A DNA stretch of 64,000 bases from Microbulbifer yueqingensis (GTDB taxonomy: Bacteria > Pseudomonadota > Gammaproteobacteria > Pseudomonadales > Cellvibrionaceae): positions 62,001-126,000 of the forward strand of contig NZ_FNFH01000004.1 in NCBI RefSeq assembly GCF_900100355.1, read 5' to 3'. Of the stretch, positions 8,542 to 17,496 are shown one piece after another. The translations under genes and the position numbers were made by a program. Numbering within the stretch: the first letter of the stretch is position 1; every line of letters begins with the position of its first letter. Below the pieces are notes generated by a model. It had not been told where the DNA came from, did no database searches, and saw only the letters and a list, made by a program, of their open reading frames with translations.

Positions 8542-8543
8542 CC

Positions 8544-8783
8544 GTGCCGCCCCTTCCGCCACGCCTGTACACCCTGGTCTTCGCACTCATCATGTCGTGC
8601 ATGATGTCGCTGCTGATGTCGGGGATCATTACCTGGATCAATACCGGGCTGGACGCGGGCTTCGCGCTCCGCTGGCTGCGGGCCTTCGTGGTGGCGTGGG
8701 CGGTGGCGTTCCCGCTCGTATCCGTGATTGCGCCGCTGGCGCACCGGCTGACCCGGCGGCTGGTGCGGCCGGCAGAGCCCTGA
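8544..8783 (+). CDS. DUF2798 small membrane protein
   Basis: A 79-residue protein with two predicted membrane helices (about 9-30 and 45-65). The pattern YTLVFALIMSCMMSLLMSGIITWINTGLDAGFALRWLRAFVVAWAVAFPLV is typical of the DUF2798 family, whose function is unknown. The start is GTG at 8544, with AGAGG about 8 nt upstream, inside the right terminal repeat of the adjacent 251-bp element. It faces the SPOR-protein gene, which ends 16 nt downstream on the opposite strand. Confidence 0.75.
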   Translation: MPPLPPRLYTLVFALIMSCMMSLLMSGIITWINTGLDAGFALRWLRAFVVAWAVAFPLVSVIAPLAHRLTRRLVRPAEP

Positions 8784-8799
8784 GGGGGAGCGGGCGGCC

Positions 8800-9411
8800 T
8801 CAGCCGGACTTGGGCGAGCGCTTCAGCACCAGCGGCATCAGCTGGTGTTCGGCGAGGATCTCGCGGGCCCTGGCGACCCGGGAGCGGCTCTGGTAGGGGC
8901 CTATGAGCACCCGGTGCCAGGTGCCGCGGCTGTCGGTGGCGGTCTCCACCTTTACGTCCAGGTTGGACAGTACCAGCTGGGCGCGCAGCTTGTCCGCCTC
9001 CGCGGGATCGCGGAAGGAGGCGGCCTGGAGGATATAAACCAGTCCCGGCTCTGCCGCCGGGCGCTCCTCGCGCACGGCGATCTCCCGCGGCGGCTCGTCC
9101 TTGCTGGAACCACTTTCCGCGGGGGCCCGCTCGGGGCGCACCAGTTTCTTCGTTTTGGGGGGTGGCACCGCCACCTCGTTTTCCTGCAGCAGGGTATAGA
9201 AGTCGAACTTGGGTGAGCGGCCGTCGTCCCCGGCGCGCTCGGCCGCCGGGGCCTCCTGTTGCCGGGCGCCTTTGCCGGGTCGGTCCGTGTCCAGCTGGTT
9301 CAGGAAAATCATGAAAACCGCGAAGCCGCCGACAAAATTACCCAGGACAAACCAGACCCAGGCGGGCTTGCCGGCGTTACTGCTGCGGCGGCTGGCGTTG
9401 CGACGGCTCAT
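8800..9411 (-). CDS. FtsN-like SPOR-domain membrane protein
   Basis: A 203-residue bitopic protein with a basic N-terminus (SRRNASRRSS), one membrane helix (about 18-37), a Pro/Glu-rich periplasmic linker, and a C-terminal SPOR domain (about 124-200: YILQAASFRDPAEADKLRAQL ... WHRVLIGPYQSRSRVARAREIL). SPOR domains bind denuded glycan strands at division septa. A protein of this design sits between priA and hslV in Pseudomonas-type genomes and is annotated as FtsN-like. Septal recruitment is inferred; no essential FtsN activity motif was identified in the linker. Confidence 0.88.
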   Translation of the reverse strand: MSRRNASRRSSNAGKPAWVWFVLGNFVGGFAVFMIFLNQLDTDRPGKGARQQEAPAAERAGDDGRSPKFDFYTLLQENEVAVPPPKTKKLVRPERAPAESGSSKDEPPREIAVREERPAAEPGLVYILQAASFRDPAEADKLRAQLVLSNLDVKVETATDSRGTWHRVLIGPYQSRSRVARAREILAEHQLMPLVLKRSPKSG

Positions 9412-9559
9412 CTCGGATCAATTCCTTTTTCGCGGTGCGGCTTTCGGGTGGTGCTTTTTGTTTTGCGTTCTGTGCGTGGCCGGTATTCCCCGTTCCGGGT
9501 GACCTGCGGCAAATTGTAACGCCTTATGGACCGGCGGGGCACGGCCGGGCGATTTTTCT

Positions 9560-11773
9560 TCAGGACAGCTCCTGCGCATCCATATCGACCGCCCAGCGCA
9601 GGCGGCGGTTCCGGTGGCCCTCGGCCCACTGGCACAGGCGCGCCAGCAGCGGCTGCAGCTGCGCGCGCCTGACCGCCGTCACCTGCAGGTAAAAGCGGAA
9701 ACGGCCAGACTTGCGCTCCAGCAGCGCCGGTACCGGACCCAGGTACTCGAGCTCGGGCGAGGGCGGGGCCAGTGCCTGCAGGTGCGCGCGCGCCTGCTCC
9801 AGGAATTCCTCCGCCCAGCGAGGCTCCTCGCACTCGGCCCGCACCAGCGCCATGGCGCGCAGCGGCGGCAGCTGCGCCGTCGCACGCTCCCGCAGCAGCT
9901 GGCGCGCGAAGGCGCCGTAGCCTTTCTCCAGCAACAATTGCAGCAGCGGGTGCTCGGGGAAGCGGCTCTGCACCAGTACGCGCCCGGCCAGCTCGCCGCG
10001 GCCGGCGCGACCCGCCACCTGCTCTAGCAGCTGGCCGGTGCGCTCCGGGGCGCGGAAGTCGGCGCTGAACAGGCCGCCGTCGGCATCCTGGATTACCACC
10101 AGGGTTACCCGCGGCAGGTGGTGCCCCTTGGCCAGCATCTGGGTACCCAGCAACAGGCACGGCTCACCATCGCGGGCCGGGGCCAGCAGGCGGTCGAGGG
10201 CCTGCTTGCTGGCGGTGGTGTCGCGGTCGACGCGGATAACCGGGAAATCGGCGAAGCGCCGCGCCAGCAATTCCTCGCTGCGCTCGGTACCGCCGCCGAG
10301 GGCGCTGAGCGAGCGACTGTGGCACTGGGGGCAGCTGTCCACCAGCGGGCGGCGGTAGTCGCAGTGGTGGCAGCGCAGGTGGCGCTGGCGGCGGTGCAGG
10401 GTCAGCTTGCTGGAGCAGTGCGGACAGTCCGCCAGCCAGCCGCAGTCGTCGCAGGTCAGCGCCGGGGCGAAGCCGCGCCGGTTGATGAACACCAGCACCT
10501 GCTCGCCGCGGGCCAGGGTCTCGCCGATATGCCGCAGCACCTGCGGCGCGAACCCCTCCTCCAGCGGCTGCCCCAGGGTGGGGACCACATGAATCTGCGG
10601 CGGCCTGGCATCCCCGGCGCGCTGGCGCAGGCGCAGGTGCTGGTAGCGGCCGCTGAGGGCGTTATGCAGGCTCTCCAGCGATGGCGTGGCGGATCCCAGC
10701 AGCACCGGTATCCCGGCGTTGCGCGCCAGCACCACGGCCAGGTCGCGGGCGGAGTAGCGCACCCCGTCCTGCTGCTTGAATGAGGCGTCGTGCTCCTCGT
10801 CCACCAGCACCACGCCGGGGCGGGGCAGGGGCGTGAGGATCGCCGAGCGGGTGCCGATGACGATATCCGCCTGGCCGGCCGCGGCCGCCAGCCAGGCCTG
10901 CGCCCGCTCGCCGTCGGCCAGCCCGGAATGCAGCGCGGCGATGCTGTGGCGGGGGAAGCGCGCGGCGATGCGGCGCAGGGTCTGGGGCGTCAAGCCGATT
11001 TCCGGGACCAGCAGCAGCGCCTGCTGCCCGCGGTCCAGCGCGCGCTGCATCAGGCGCAGGTACACCTCGGTCTTCCCGCTGCCGGTGGTGCCCTCCAGCA
11101 GGGAGGCGGAAAAGCCCTCCCCGGGCACGGCCTCGAGCACCTGCTGCTGTTCTGCATTAAGTTGCGGCGGCGCGCCGGGCTCCGCGGCGGGAATGGGGGG
11201 CGGCACGGTGGGCCCGGCCAGCCATTCGGCCAGGCCGCGCTCCAACAGCGCGCGCACACTGCCGGCGGAGTGGCCCCGCTCTTTCAGGCTGGTACGGCTC
11301 TGGCGCCCCTGCTCCAGCAGCAGCTGCAGCAGGGCCTGCTGTTTCGGCGCGCGGGCGAGCGCCGACTCGGGCAGGCCCTTGCCCTCGGTGGTGAGCTGCA
11401 GCCATTGCTCGGCCCAGTGGTCGGCGGGCTTGCCCTTGCGCAGCGCCACCGGCAGCGCGGCGGCGTATAGCTCGCCCAGCGGGGCCTGGTAGTAGTCGGC
11501 CGCCCATTGCAGGAAGGCGCGACTGCGGCCATCGAACAGCGGCGCGGCGTCAATCAGCTCCAGCGCCGGCTTCAGCTCTGCCTGCGGCGACTCCGCCAGC
11601 ACCTCCACCAGCACGGCCACCAGCTTGCGGTTGCCAAAGGGCACCCACAGGCGCTGGCCCGGCGCCAGCCGGGCCGGGTCGAGGCCATCCGGGGGCAGGT
11701 AGTCGAACAGGCGCCGCAGGGGTACCGGTACTGCCATCCGCAGGATTACCGCTTGTTCGCCGTCTGTCGCCAA
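9560..11773 (-). CDS. priA: Primosomal replication restart helicase PriA
   Basis: About 737 residues, close to E. coli PriA (732). Visible parts are the N-terminal 3'-DNA-binding domain (VILRMAVPVPLRRLFDYLPP), Walker A EGTTGSGKTEVYLR, DEEHD helicase motif, and the zinc-binding insert with eight Cys (CDDCGWLADCPHCSS ... CHHCDYR ... CPQCHS). It reloads the replisome at stalled forks. The frame stays open 43 codons further upstream, but the family N-terminus fits the TTG at 11773, preceded by GGGAGG. An alternative internal ATG would remove conserved residues. It diverges from rpmE. Confidence 0.96.
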   Translation of the reverse strand: MATDGEQAVILRMAVPVPLRRLFDYLPPDGLDPARLAPGQRLWVPFGNRKLVAVLVEVLAESPQAELKPALELIDAAPLFDGRSRAFLQWAADYYQAPLGELYAAALPVALRKGKPADHWAEQWLQLTTEGKGLPESALARAPKQQALLQLLLEQGRQSRTSLKERGHSAGSVRALLERGLAEWLAGPTVPPPIPAAEPGAPPQLNAEQQQVLEAVPGEGFSASLLEGTTGSGKTEVYLRLMQRALDRGQQALLLVPEIGLTPQTLRRIAARFPRHSIAALHSGLADGERAQAWLAAAAGQADIVIGTRSAILTPLPRPGVVLVDEEHDASFKQQDGVRYSARDLAVVLARNAGIPVLLGSATPSLESLHNALSGRYQHLRLRQRAGDARPPQIHVVPTLGQPLEEGFAPQVLRHIGETLARGEQVLVFINRRGFAPALTCDDCGWLADCPHCSSKLTLHRRQRHLRCHHCDYRRPLVDSCPQCHSRSLSALGGGTERSEELLARRFADFPVIRVDRDTTASKQALDRLLAPARDGEPCLLLGTQMLAKGHHLPRVTLVVIQDADGGLFSADFRAPERTGQLLEQVAGRAGRGELAGRVLVQSRFPEHPLLQLLLEKGYGAFARQLLRERATAQLPPLRAMALVRAECEEPRWAEEFLEQARAHLQALAPPSPELEYLGPVPALLERKSGRFRFYLQVTAVRRAQLQPLLARLCQWAEGHRNRRLRWAVDMDAQELS

Positions 11774-12046
11774 AATGCCTCCCGTTACTGCTCGTGCAAG
11801 CGGGGCATGATAGCGCACCTGGCGGCAGGCTCGCCGTGACTTGTAATGCTGCCCATGCGCGGCGCAGGCAAGCCGCCGGGACGGGGCGCCCCCGGGGGCC
11901 AATTTTGCTTGATCCGCCGCGCTAATCTGATAGTATGCGCCGACTTTTTAAGCAGCCCGGAGTCCCGGCCACACGGCCAGCTCCTGCACCAACGACGATT
12001 CCGTGCCGGGCAAATGATCCGGTGGCGGCATCGAAAAGAGGCAATC

Positions 12047-12259
12047 ATGAAAGCAGAAATCCATCCGAATTACACCGATGTGACCGCAACCTGTTCCTGC
12101 GGCAACAGCATCAAGACCCGCTCTACCCTGGGCAAGGACATCCAGCTGGACGTGTGCTCCCAGTGCCACCCGTTCTACACCGGCAAGCAGCGCGAAGCGA
12201 GCACCGGTGGTCGCGTGGATCGCTTCAAGAAGCGTTTCGGCAGCCGCATCAGCAAGTAA
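12047..12259 (+). CDS. rpmE: Ribosomal protein bL31 (zinc-binding type)
   Basis: A 70-residue protein, [12 protein letters not shown]... with the CSCGNS and [10 protein letters not shown] motifs. Cys16, Cys18, Cys37 and Cys40 are the zinc ligands, so this is the Cys-plus form that is normally replaced by a zinc-free paralogue when zinc is short. The ATG at 12047 is preceded by AAAAGAGG. A classic intrinsic terminator follows 46 nt after the stop. rpmE diverges from priA, the common arrangement in this group. Confidence 0.98.
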   Translation: MKAEIHPNYTDVTATCSCGNSIKTRSTLGKDIQLDVCSQCHPFYTGKQREASTGGRVDRFKKRFGSRISK

Positions 12260-12282
12260 GCGCATCGCGCAGCGTCGCTGTC

Positions 12283-13116
12283 GTGAACAACGGCAAAGAC
12301 TGCAGAAAAAGGGCACCCCGGGCTTACCGCGGTGCCCTTTTTTGTGGCCGGTTGCTTGCGCTCCTGTTACTGCTGGCAGGCACCGGCGGCCGGGCCGACT
12401 GCGTGCTGGGGCCGGCGGATGAGCTGGTGGCACTGGCGCGGGTCCAGGATGGCGACACCCTGCAACTGGCTGATGGGCGGCGCGTGCGGCTGATCGGCGT
12501 CAATACCCCGGAACTCGCCCGCGACGGCCAACAGGCGCAACCCCTGGCCGCCGAGGCGCGGCAGTTCACCGAGCGCTTCCTCGCCGACGGCGACCTGGAA
12601 CTGGTCTACGACCGCGACCGGCGCGACCGCTACGGCCGGATCCTGGCCCACGTCTACAACCACCGCGGCGACAGCCTCGAAGCGGCCCTGCTCTCCGCGG
12701 GGCTGGCGTTCCATATCGCGGTGGCCCCCAACCTGGCACTGGCGGAATGCCTGGCCTCGCGCGAGGACGAGGCCCGCGAAGCCGGACGCGGTGTCTGGGC
12801 ACCCGGTACCTGGCCGGTGATGCGGGCCGGCGATATCCGGCCGGGCGATGGCGGCTTCGTGCTGCTGCGCGGCCGCGTCGAGAAGGTCGATCGCAACCGC
12901 TACCTGTGGCTGGAGCTGGACGGACCGGTTGCCCTGCGGCTGGATCCGGAGGGTGATTATGGCCAGATGGCGCGGCGCGATTGGCAAGGTCGCGAAATAG
13001 AAGTGAAAGGCTGGCTGGTTGACCGGGGAGCGAAATACCTGTCCCGGTTTCCGCAACATAAACGCTGGTTTATTGCGGTGGATTCCGAATTTACCATTGA
13101 AATTAGTAGGAAATAG
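12283..13116 (+). CDS. Secreted staphylococcal-nuclease-like (thermonuclease) protein
   Basis: An SNase-fold domain is clear: VQDGDTLQLADGRRVRLIGVNTPEL with the calcium-binding Asp, active-site Arg and Glu, then DRRDRYGRILAHVY with the second Arg, and EARGRGVW-like AREAGRGVWAP. A C-terminal OB-like extension follows (about residues 185-277). A hydrophobic segment (LLALLLLLAGTGG) suggests export. The start is uncertain: GTG 12283 gives a 277-residue protein with a basic n-region, but the rpmE terminator lies inside its first codons; TTG 12354 would begin after the terminator. The nuclease acts on DNA or RNA, probably outside the cytoplasm. Confidence 0.8.
   Translation: MNNGKDCRKRAPRAYRGALFCGRLLALLLLLAGTGGRADCVLGPADELVALARVQDGDTLQLADGRRVRLIGVNTPELARDGQQAQPLAAEARQFTERFLADGDLELVYDRDRRDRYGRILAHVYNHRGDSLEAALLSAGLAFHIAVAPNLALAECLASREDEAREAGRGVWAPGTWPVMRAGDIRPGDGGFVLLRGRVEKVDRNRYLWLELDGPVALRLDPEGDYGQMARRDWQGREIEVKGWLVDRGAKYLSRFPQHKRWFIAVDSEFTIEISRK
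12305..12343 (+). terminator. Intrinsic terminator of rpmE
   Basis: GGGCACC and GGTGCCC form a stem flanked by AAAAA upstream and TTTTTT downstream. It lies 46 nt after the rpmE stop. It overlaps the 5' codons of the nuclease gene if the GTG start at 12283 is used. Confidence 0.9.
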
Positions 13117-13239
13117 CTTTCCCTGCCGCCCCGCGCCCTTGTGGGCGCCAACCCGCCTCGGTTATTCTCTCCGCCCCCCGCAGTAAACCGGTCGCCCCTG
13201 CACGGGTTAGCGGCCACTGACTCGAGAGAATTACCCAAG

Positions 13240-14502
13240 ATGAAGGATGCAAAGGAAGCATTGCGCCGGGCCGCGCTCGATTACCATGCGCTGCCGGTAC
13301 CGGGCAAGCTGTCGGTAGAGCTCACCAAACCCGCCCAGACCCAGGAAGACCTGTCCCTGGCCTACAGCCCCGGCGTGGCCGAGCCGGTGCGGGAGATCGC
13401 CCGCGACCCGGACGCCGCCTACCAGTACACCGGCAAGGGCAACCTGGTGGCGGTGATCTCCAACGGCAGCGCCATCCTCGGGCTGGGCAACCTGGGCCCA
13501 CTGGCCTCCAAGCCGGTGATGGAGGGCAAGTCGCTGCTGTTCAAGCGTTTTGCCGGCATCAACTCGGTCGACATCGAGGTGGAAGCCAAGAGCCCGGAGC
13601 GCTTTATCGAGACCGTCAGCGCCATCGCCAATACCTTCGGCGGCATCAATCTGGAGGACATCAAGGCGCCCGAGTGCTTCCATATCGAGGAGGCGCTGAT
13701 CGAGCGCTGCCCGGTGCCGGTATTCCACGACGACCAGCACGGCACTGCTATCGTGACCGTGGCGGGGATGCTCAACGCCCTCGAGATCCAGGGCAAGAAG
13801 ATCAGTGATGTGCGCATGGTCTGCCTGGGTGCCGGTGCCGCCGCCACTGCCTGCTGCAAGCTGATGCTGGCAGCGGGGGCGAAGAAAGAGCAGATCACCA
13901 TGCTCGACAGCCGCGGCGTGATCCACTCCGGCCGTACCGACATCAACGCCTACAAGGGCGAGTGGGCGCGGGACACCGAGATGCGCACCCTGGACGACGC
14001 CATCGAGGGCGCCGATGTGTTCCTCGGGGTCTCCGGTCCCGACCTGCTGTCGGCCGAACAACTCAAGCGCATGGCCCCGCGGCCGGTGGTGTTTGCCTGC
14101 TCCAATCCCAACCCGGAGATCGAGCCCGAGCTGGCCCACAGCGTCCGCGATGACCTGATCATGGCCACCGGCCGCTCGGACTATCCGAACCAGGTCAACA
14201 ACGTGCTGTGTTTCCCATTTATCTTCCGCGGCGCGCTGGACGTGCGCGCGGTGCGCATCAACGAGGACATGAAGCTGGCCGCGATCGAGGCCATCCGGCG
14301 CATCGCCCACCAGCCGGTACCCGCTGCGGTACGCGAGGGCTACGGCGGCATCGAACTGGGCTTCGGCCCCGACTATATCCTGCCCAAGCCCACCGACCCG
14401 CGCCTGCTGCCGGAAGTGGCGGCGGCGGTCGCCCGCGCCGCGGTGGACAGCGGCGCGGCGCGCCTGCCATACCCGGAGCACTATCCGCTGGAGGCGCTGT
14501 AA
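13240..14502 (+). CDS. Malic enzyme, short MaeB-like form
   Basis: A 420-residue enzyme that decarboxylates malate to pyruvate with NAD(P). It shows YSPGVAEPVREI, the NAD-site region GLGNLGPLASKPVMEGK, FHDDQHGTAIVTVAGMLNAL, a second GxGxxA-type motif (LGAGAAATACC) and ACSNPNPEI. E. coli MaeB carries an extra C-terminal phosphotransacetylase-like domain that is absent here, so this is the short form. The ATG at 13240 gives the standard N-terminus; the frame continues upstream without conserved sequence. It feeds anaplerosis and NADPH supply. Cofactor choice cannot be told by eye. Confidence 0.95.
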   Translation: MKDAKEALRRAALDYHALPVPGKLSVELTKPAQTQEDLSLAYSPGVAEPVREIARDPDAAYQYTGKGNLVAVISNGSAILGLGNLGPLASKPVMEGKSLLFKRFAGINSVDIEVEAKSPERFIETVSAIANTFGGINLEDIKAPECFHIEEALIERCPVPVFHDDQHGTAIVTVAGMLNALEIQGKKISDVRMVCLGAGAAATACCKLMLAAGAKKEQITMLDSRGVIHSGRTDINAYKGEWARDTEMRTLDDAIEGADVFLGVSGPDLLSAEQLKRMAPRPVVFACSNPNPEIEPELAHSVRDDLIMATGRSDYPNQVNNVLCFPFIFRGALDVRAVRINEDMKLAAIEAIRRIAHQPVPAAVREGYGGIELGFGPDYILPKPTDPRLLPEVAAAVARAAVDSGAARLPYPEHYPLEAL

Positions 14503-14651
14503 TTCCCGCGCGCGTTGTTACCGGCGCCGCCCGCCGCAGCATCCCGTTTCCAGTTGCAGCGGCGGGCGCAGTCCATGGGGTCCGGATTCTTGACCCCACT
14601 GCCACCATCGCTACACTGCCCGTCTGAGCATAAGCAAAGTTGTCCTTCCGC

Positions 14652-15062
14652 ATGAGCCACGTTTACGTGCTGACAAACCAGCATCAACAGTTCCTGAGCA
14701 AGAGTAACGAGTGGATCGACGGCCGCGAGGCCGGCAAGCTGTTCCGCAGTGAGCACAAAGACGTCGCCATCAACCAGATGTTCGAGGCCAACACCCGCGA
14801 CGTCAGCCTGCGTATCGAGCTGCTGCAGTGCGACCTTAATGCCAAGGGCCAGCCCCAGGTGCCCGAGGAGGCACTGGGCGACCCCGAGATCCAGCCTGGC
14901 TCCCCGCCGGAAACCCCGCCCGAGAGCAACCCCGAAGTCAGTCCGGAGCCGACCCCCGAGATCGAGCCGGACGAGCCGCCGGAGGTCACCCCCGAGGAGC
15001 CGCCGGAGATCGAGCCGCAACAACCCGACGAGGCCGCCGGGCGCTCCCGCTCCGCCGTCTGA
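14652..15062 (+). CDS. Hypothetical protein with PE-rich acidic tail
   Basis: A 136-residue protein. The N-terminal 75 residues (MSHVYVLTNQHQQFLSKSNEWIDGREAGKLFRSEHKD ... INQMFEANTRDVSLRIEL) look like a compact conserved proteobacterial domain of unknown function. Residues 78-128 are a low-complexity acidic tail of Pro-Glu units (PPETPPES, PEPTPEIEPDEPPE, PEEPPEIEP). No signal peptide or membrane helix is visible, so it is probably cytoplasmic. It lies between the malic enzyme and gshA genes. I do not recognise a named family with confidence. Confidence 0.65.
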   Translation: MSHVYVLTNQHQQFLSKSNEWIDGREAGKLFRSEHKDVAINQMFEANTRDVSLRIELLQCDLNAKGQPQVPEEALGDPEIQPGSPPETPPESNPEVSPEPTPEIEPDEPPEVTPEEPPEIEPQQPDEAAGRSRSAV

Positions 15063-15216
15063 GCCAGGGCCGCGCCACCCCGTCCCCGAAAATATAAGAG
15101 CCTTGAGAAAAGCGGCGCCGGCCCCCATATCGGCCGAAGCGCCCGCTGCCGCCACACCCGCGGCAGCCTTTCACTGGCAGTCCGGAGGCGCCACCCGCCC
15201 CAGTAAGGAGATTCGA

Positions 15217-16797
15217 GTGCCCAATTACCTGGCCGCCCTGGCCCAGCCGCACACGCTGCAACTGCTGAAGGGCATTCGCCGCGGTATCGAGAAAGAGAGC
15301 CTGCGGGTAAACCCTGACGGCTCGCTGGCCACGAGCCCGCACCCGACCGCACTCGGCTCGGCCCTGACCCACGACCTGATCACCACCGATTTCTCCGAGG
15401 CCCTGCTGGAATTCATCACCCCACCGGTGGCGACCCCGGAGGAGGTGCTGGATACCCTGGACCAGATCCACCGTTACACCTACGGCGAGATTGGCGACGA
15501 GCGCCTGTGGGTGGCCAGCATGCCCTGCCGCCTGGGAGAGGACGCCGGGATCCCGGTAGCCCGCTACGGCAGCTCCCACAGCGGCAACATGAAGACCGTC
15601 TACCGGCTGGGCCTGGGCCTGCGCTACGGCCGCGCGATGCAGACCATCGCCGGCATCCATTACAACTTTTCCCTGCCGGAATCCTTCTGGCAGTGGCTGC
15701 ACGAGCGCGAGGGCAGCAGCGAGGAACTGGGCGAGTTCAAGACCCGCCGCTACTTCGACCTGATCCGCAATTTCCGCCGCCACTACTGGCTGCTCATCTA
15801 CCTGTTCGGTGCAGCACCGGCCGTATGCGGGTCATTTGTCGAGGGCCGGGAACACAAGCTGGAACCCTTCGAGGGCAATGCCAGCAGCCTGCACGCCCCC
15901 CATGCCACGTCGCTGCGCATGGGCGACCTGGGCTACAACAGCGAGGCGCAGCAGTCGCTGATCGTCTGCTACAACGACCTGCCCAGTTACCTCTCGACCC
16001 TGTGTGCGGCCATCAGCAAGCCCTACCCGCCCTATCACCAGCTGGGGGTCAAGGATGCCGAGGGCAACTACCAGCAGCTCTCCACGGGACTGCTGCAGAT
16101 CGAGAACGAGTTCTACTCTGCCATCCGGCCCAAGAACCCGGCCCGCATGGGGGAGACGGCCCTGTCGGCGCTGGACAACCGCGGCGTGGAATACATCGAG
16201 GTGCGCTGCCTGGACCTCAACCCCTTCGCACCGCTGGGCATGGATGCGCAGCAGATGCGCTTCCTCGACAGCTTCCTGCTTCACTGCCTGCTGGAGGACA
16301 GCCCCAAGACCGACGACGCGGATTACCGTGCCACCCAGGAGAACCAGGACCGTATTGTCTACCGGGGCCGCGAGCCAGAACTGAAGCTGATCCACAACGG
16401 TGGCGAGCGCCCGCTGGTGGAATGGGCAGAGGAACTGCTGGACGAGATGCAGCCGCTGGCGGAACTGCTCGACCGGGCCTGGGAAGGCAACGCCTTCGCC
16501 CGCGCGGTCGCCGCACAGCAACAGAAAATCCGCGGCGAGCTGGCGACTCCCGCCGCGCATATGCTGGCGGAAATGCGCGAGCGCAAACAGAGCTTCTTCG
16601 AGTGGGCGCAGGACAAGGCGGAGCAACATCGCCAGTATTTCCTCGAGCGGCCACTGGATACCGCCACCCGGGAGGAGTTCGCCCGGCACGCGCGCGAATC
16701 GCTCGAGCGCCAGCGCGCCGTGGAAGAGGCCGACACCGGCACTTTCGAGGACTTCCTCGGCCACTACTATGCCCAGTACACCTTTTGCCAGCGCTGA
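15217..16797 (+). CDS. gshA: Glutamate-cysteine ligase
   Basis: A 526-residue enzyme of the E. coli GshA type (518 in E. coli) that makes gamma-glutamylcysteine, the first step of glutathione synthesis. Family segments include GIEKESLRVNPDG, DFSEALLEFITPP, MPCRLGEDAGIPVARYGSS, GIHYNFSLPESFW and IEVRCLDLNPFAPLG. The start is GTG 15217 with AAGGAG six nt upstream; the frame remains open much further upstream, but that part lies in another frame of the PE-rich gene and is not conserved. The gshB partner is not in the window. Confidence 0.97.
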   Translation: MPNYLAALAQPHTLQLLKGIRRGIEKESLRVNPDGSLATSPHPTALGSALTHDLITTDFSEALLEFITPPVATPEEVLDTLDQIHRYTYGEIGDERLWVASMPCRLGEDAGIPVARYGSSHSGNMKTVYRLGLGLRYGRAMQTIAGIHYNFSLPESFWQWLHEREGSSEELGEFKTRRYFDLIRNFRRHYWLLIYLFGAAPAVCGSFVEGREHKLEPFEGNASSLHAPHATSLRMGDLGYNSEAQQSLIVCYNDLPSYLSTLCAAISKPYPPYHQLGVKDAEGNYQQLSTGLLQIENEFYSAIRPKNPARMGETALSALDNRGVEYIEVRCLDLNPFAPLGMDAQQMRFLDSFLLHCLLEDSPKTDDADYRATQENQDRIVYRGREPELKLIHNGGERPLVEWAEELLDEMQPLAELLDRAWEGNAFARAVAAQQQKIRGELATPAAHMLAEMRERKQSFFEWAQDKAEQHRQYFLERPLDTATREEFARHARESLERQRAVEEADTGTFEDFLGHYYAQYTFCQR

Positions 16798-16893
16798 GGC
16801 CGCCGCTGTACCGGCCCTGCCGGTGCCTCTCGCCGGCCCGGGAGCCGTAACCCGGCTCCCGCTGGCTTCGCCTTCGCCCTCGCGGGCAGTGTC

Positions 16894-17496
16894 ATGAACT
16901 ATCTCGCCCACCTGCTGCTGTCCGGCCCCGACCCGGACTGGCGCCTGGGCGGCCTGCTGGGGGACTTCGTCAAGGGGCCCCTGCGGGGTGAGCGCCCGCC
17001 AGCCATTGAGGCGGGCATCCGCCTGCATCGCCGTATCGACGCCGTATCGGATGCGCACCCGGCTTACCTCACAGCCCTGCAGCGGCTCGGGCCCGGCTGG
17101 CGGCGCTACGGCGGCATCGTGCTGGATATCTGGTTCGACCACCTGCTGAGCCGCCAGTGGAGCGCATGGCACCACGAATCGCTCGACCATTTCTGTGACC
17201 AGTGCTGGCGGGACTTTCGCGCCCGCAGCCGGTATATTCCGCCGAACGCGTGGCGCTTTATGCAGCGCGCGGAGCAATTTAAACTGCTGCAGGGCTATCC
17301 CGACCGGGCTGTCATTACCCGCAGCCTGGAGCGGGTGGGGCAGCGCCTGCGCCGGCCCGTGCCACTGGAGGAGGCAATGCCCGTGCTGATCGCCGCGGAG
17401 CAGCCCCTTCAGCTCGACTTCAACCAGTTGTTCAGTGACTTGATGCTCGTTGCCAGGCGGTTTCGAGAGGATTTTTCAGGATTCGATAACACATGA
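16894..17496 (+). CDS. acpH: Acyl carrier protein phosphodiesterase
   Basis: A 200-residue protein of the AcpH (DUF479) family, which removes 4'-phosphopantetheine from holo-ACP. Conserved parts are MNYLAHLLLS, GGLLGDFVKG, GIRLHRRIDAVSDAHP and GGIVLDIWFDHLL; the His/Asp residues in these motifs match the HD-like metal site of the family. Its stop overlaps the dsbB start by four bases (ATGA), indicating translational coupling. Confidence 0.9.
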   Translation: MNYLAHLLLSGPDPDWRLGGLLGDFVKGPLRGERPPAIEAGIRLHRRIDAVSDAHPAYLTALQRLGPGWRRYGGIVLDIWFDHLLSRQWSAWHHESLDHFCDQCWRDFRARSRYIPPNAWRFMQRAEQFKLLQGYPDRAVITRSLERVGQRLRRPVPLEEAMPVLIAAEQPLQLDFNQLFSDLMLVARRFREDFSGFDNT

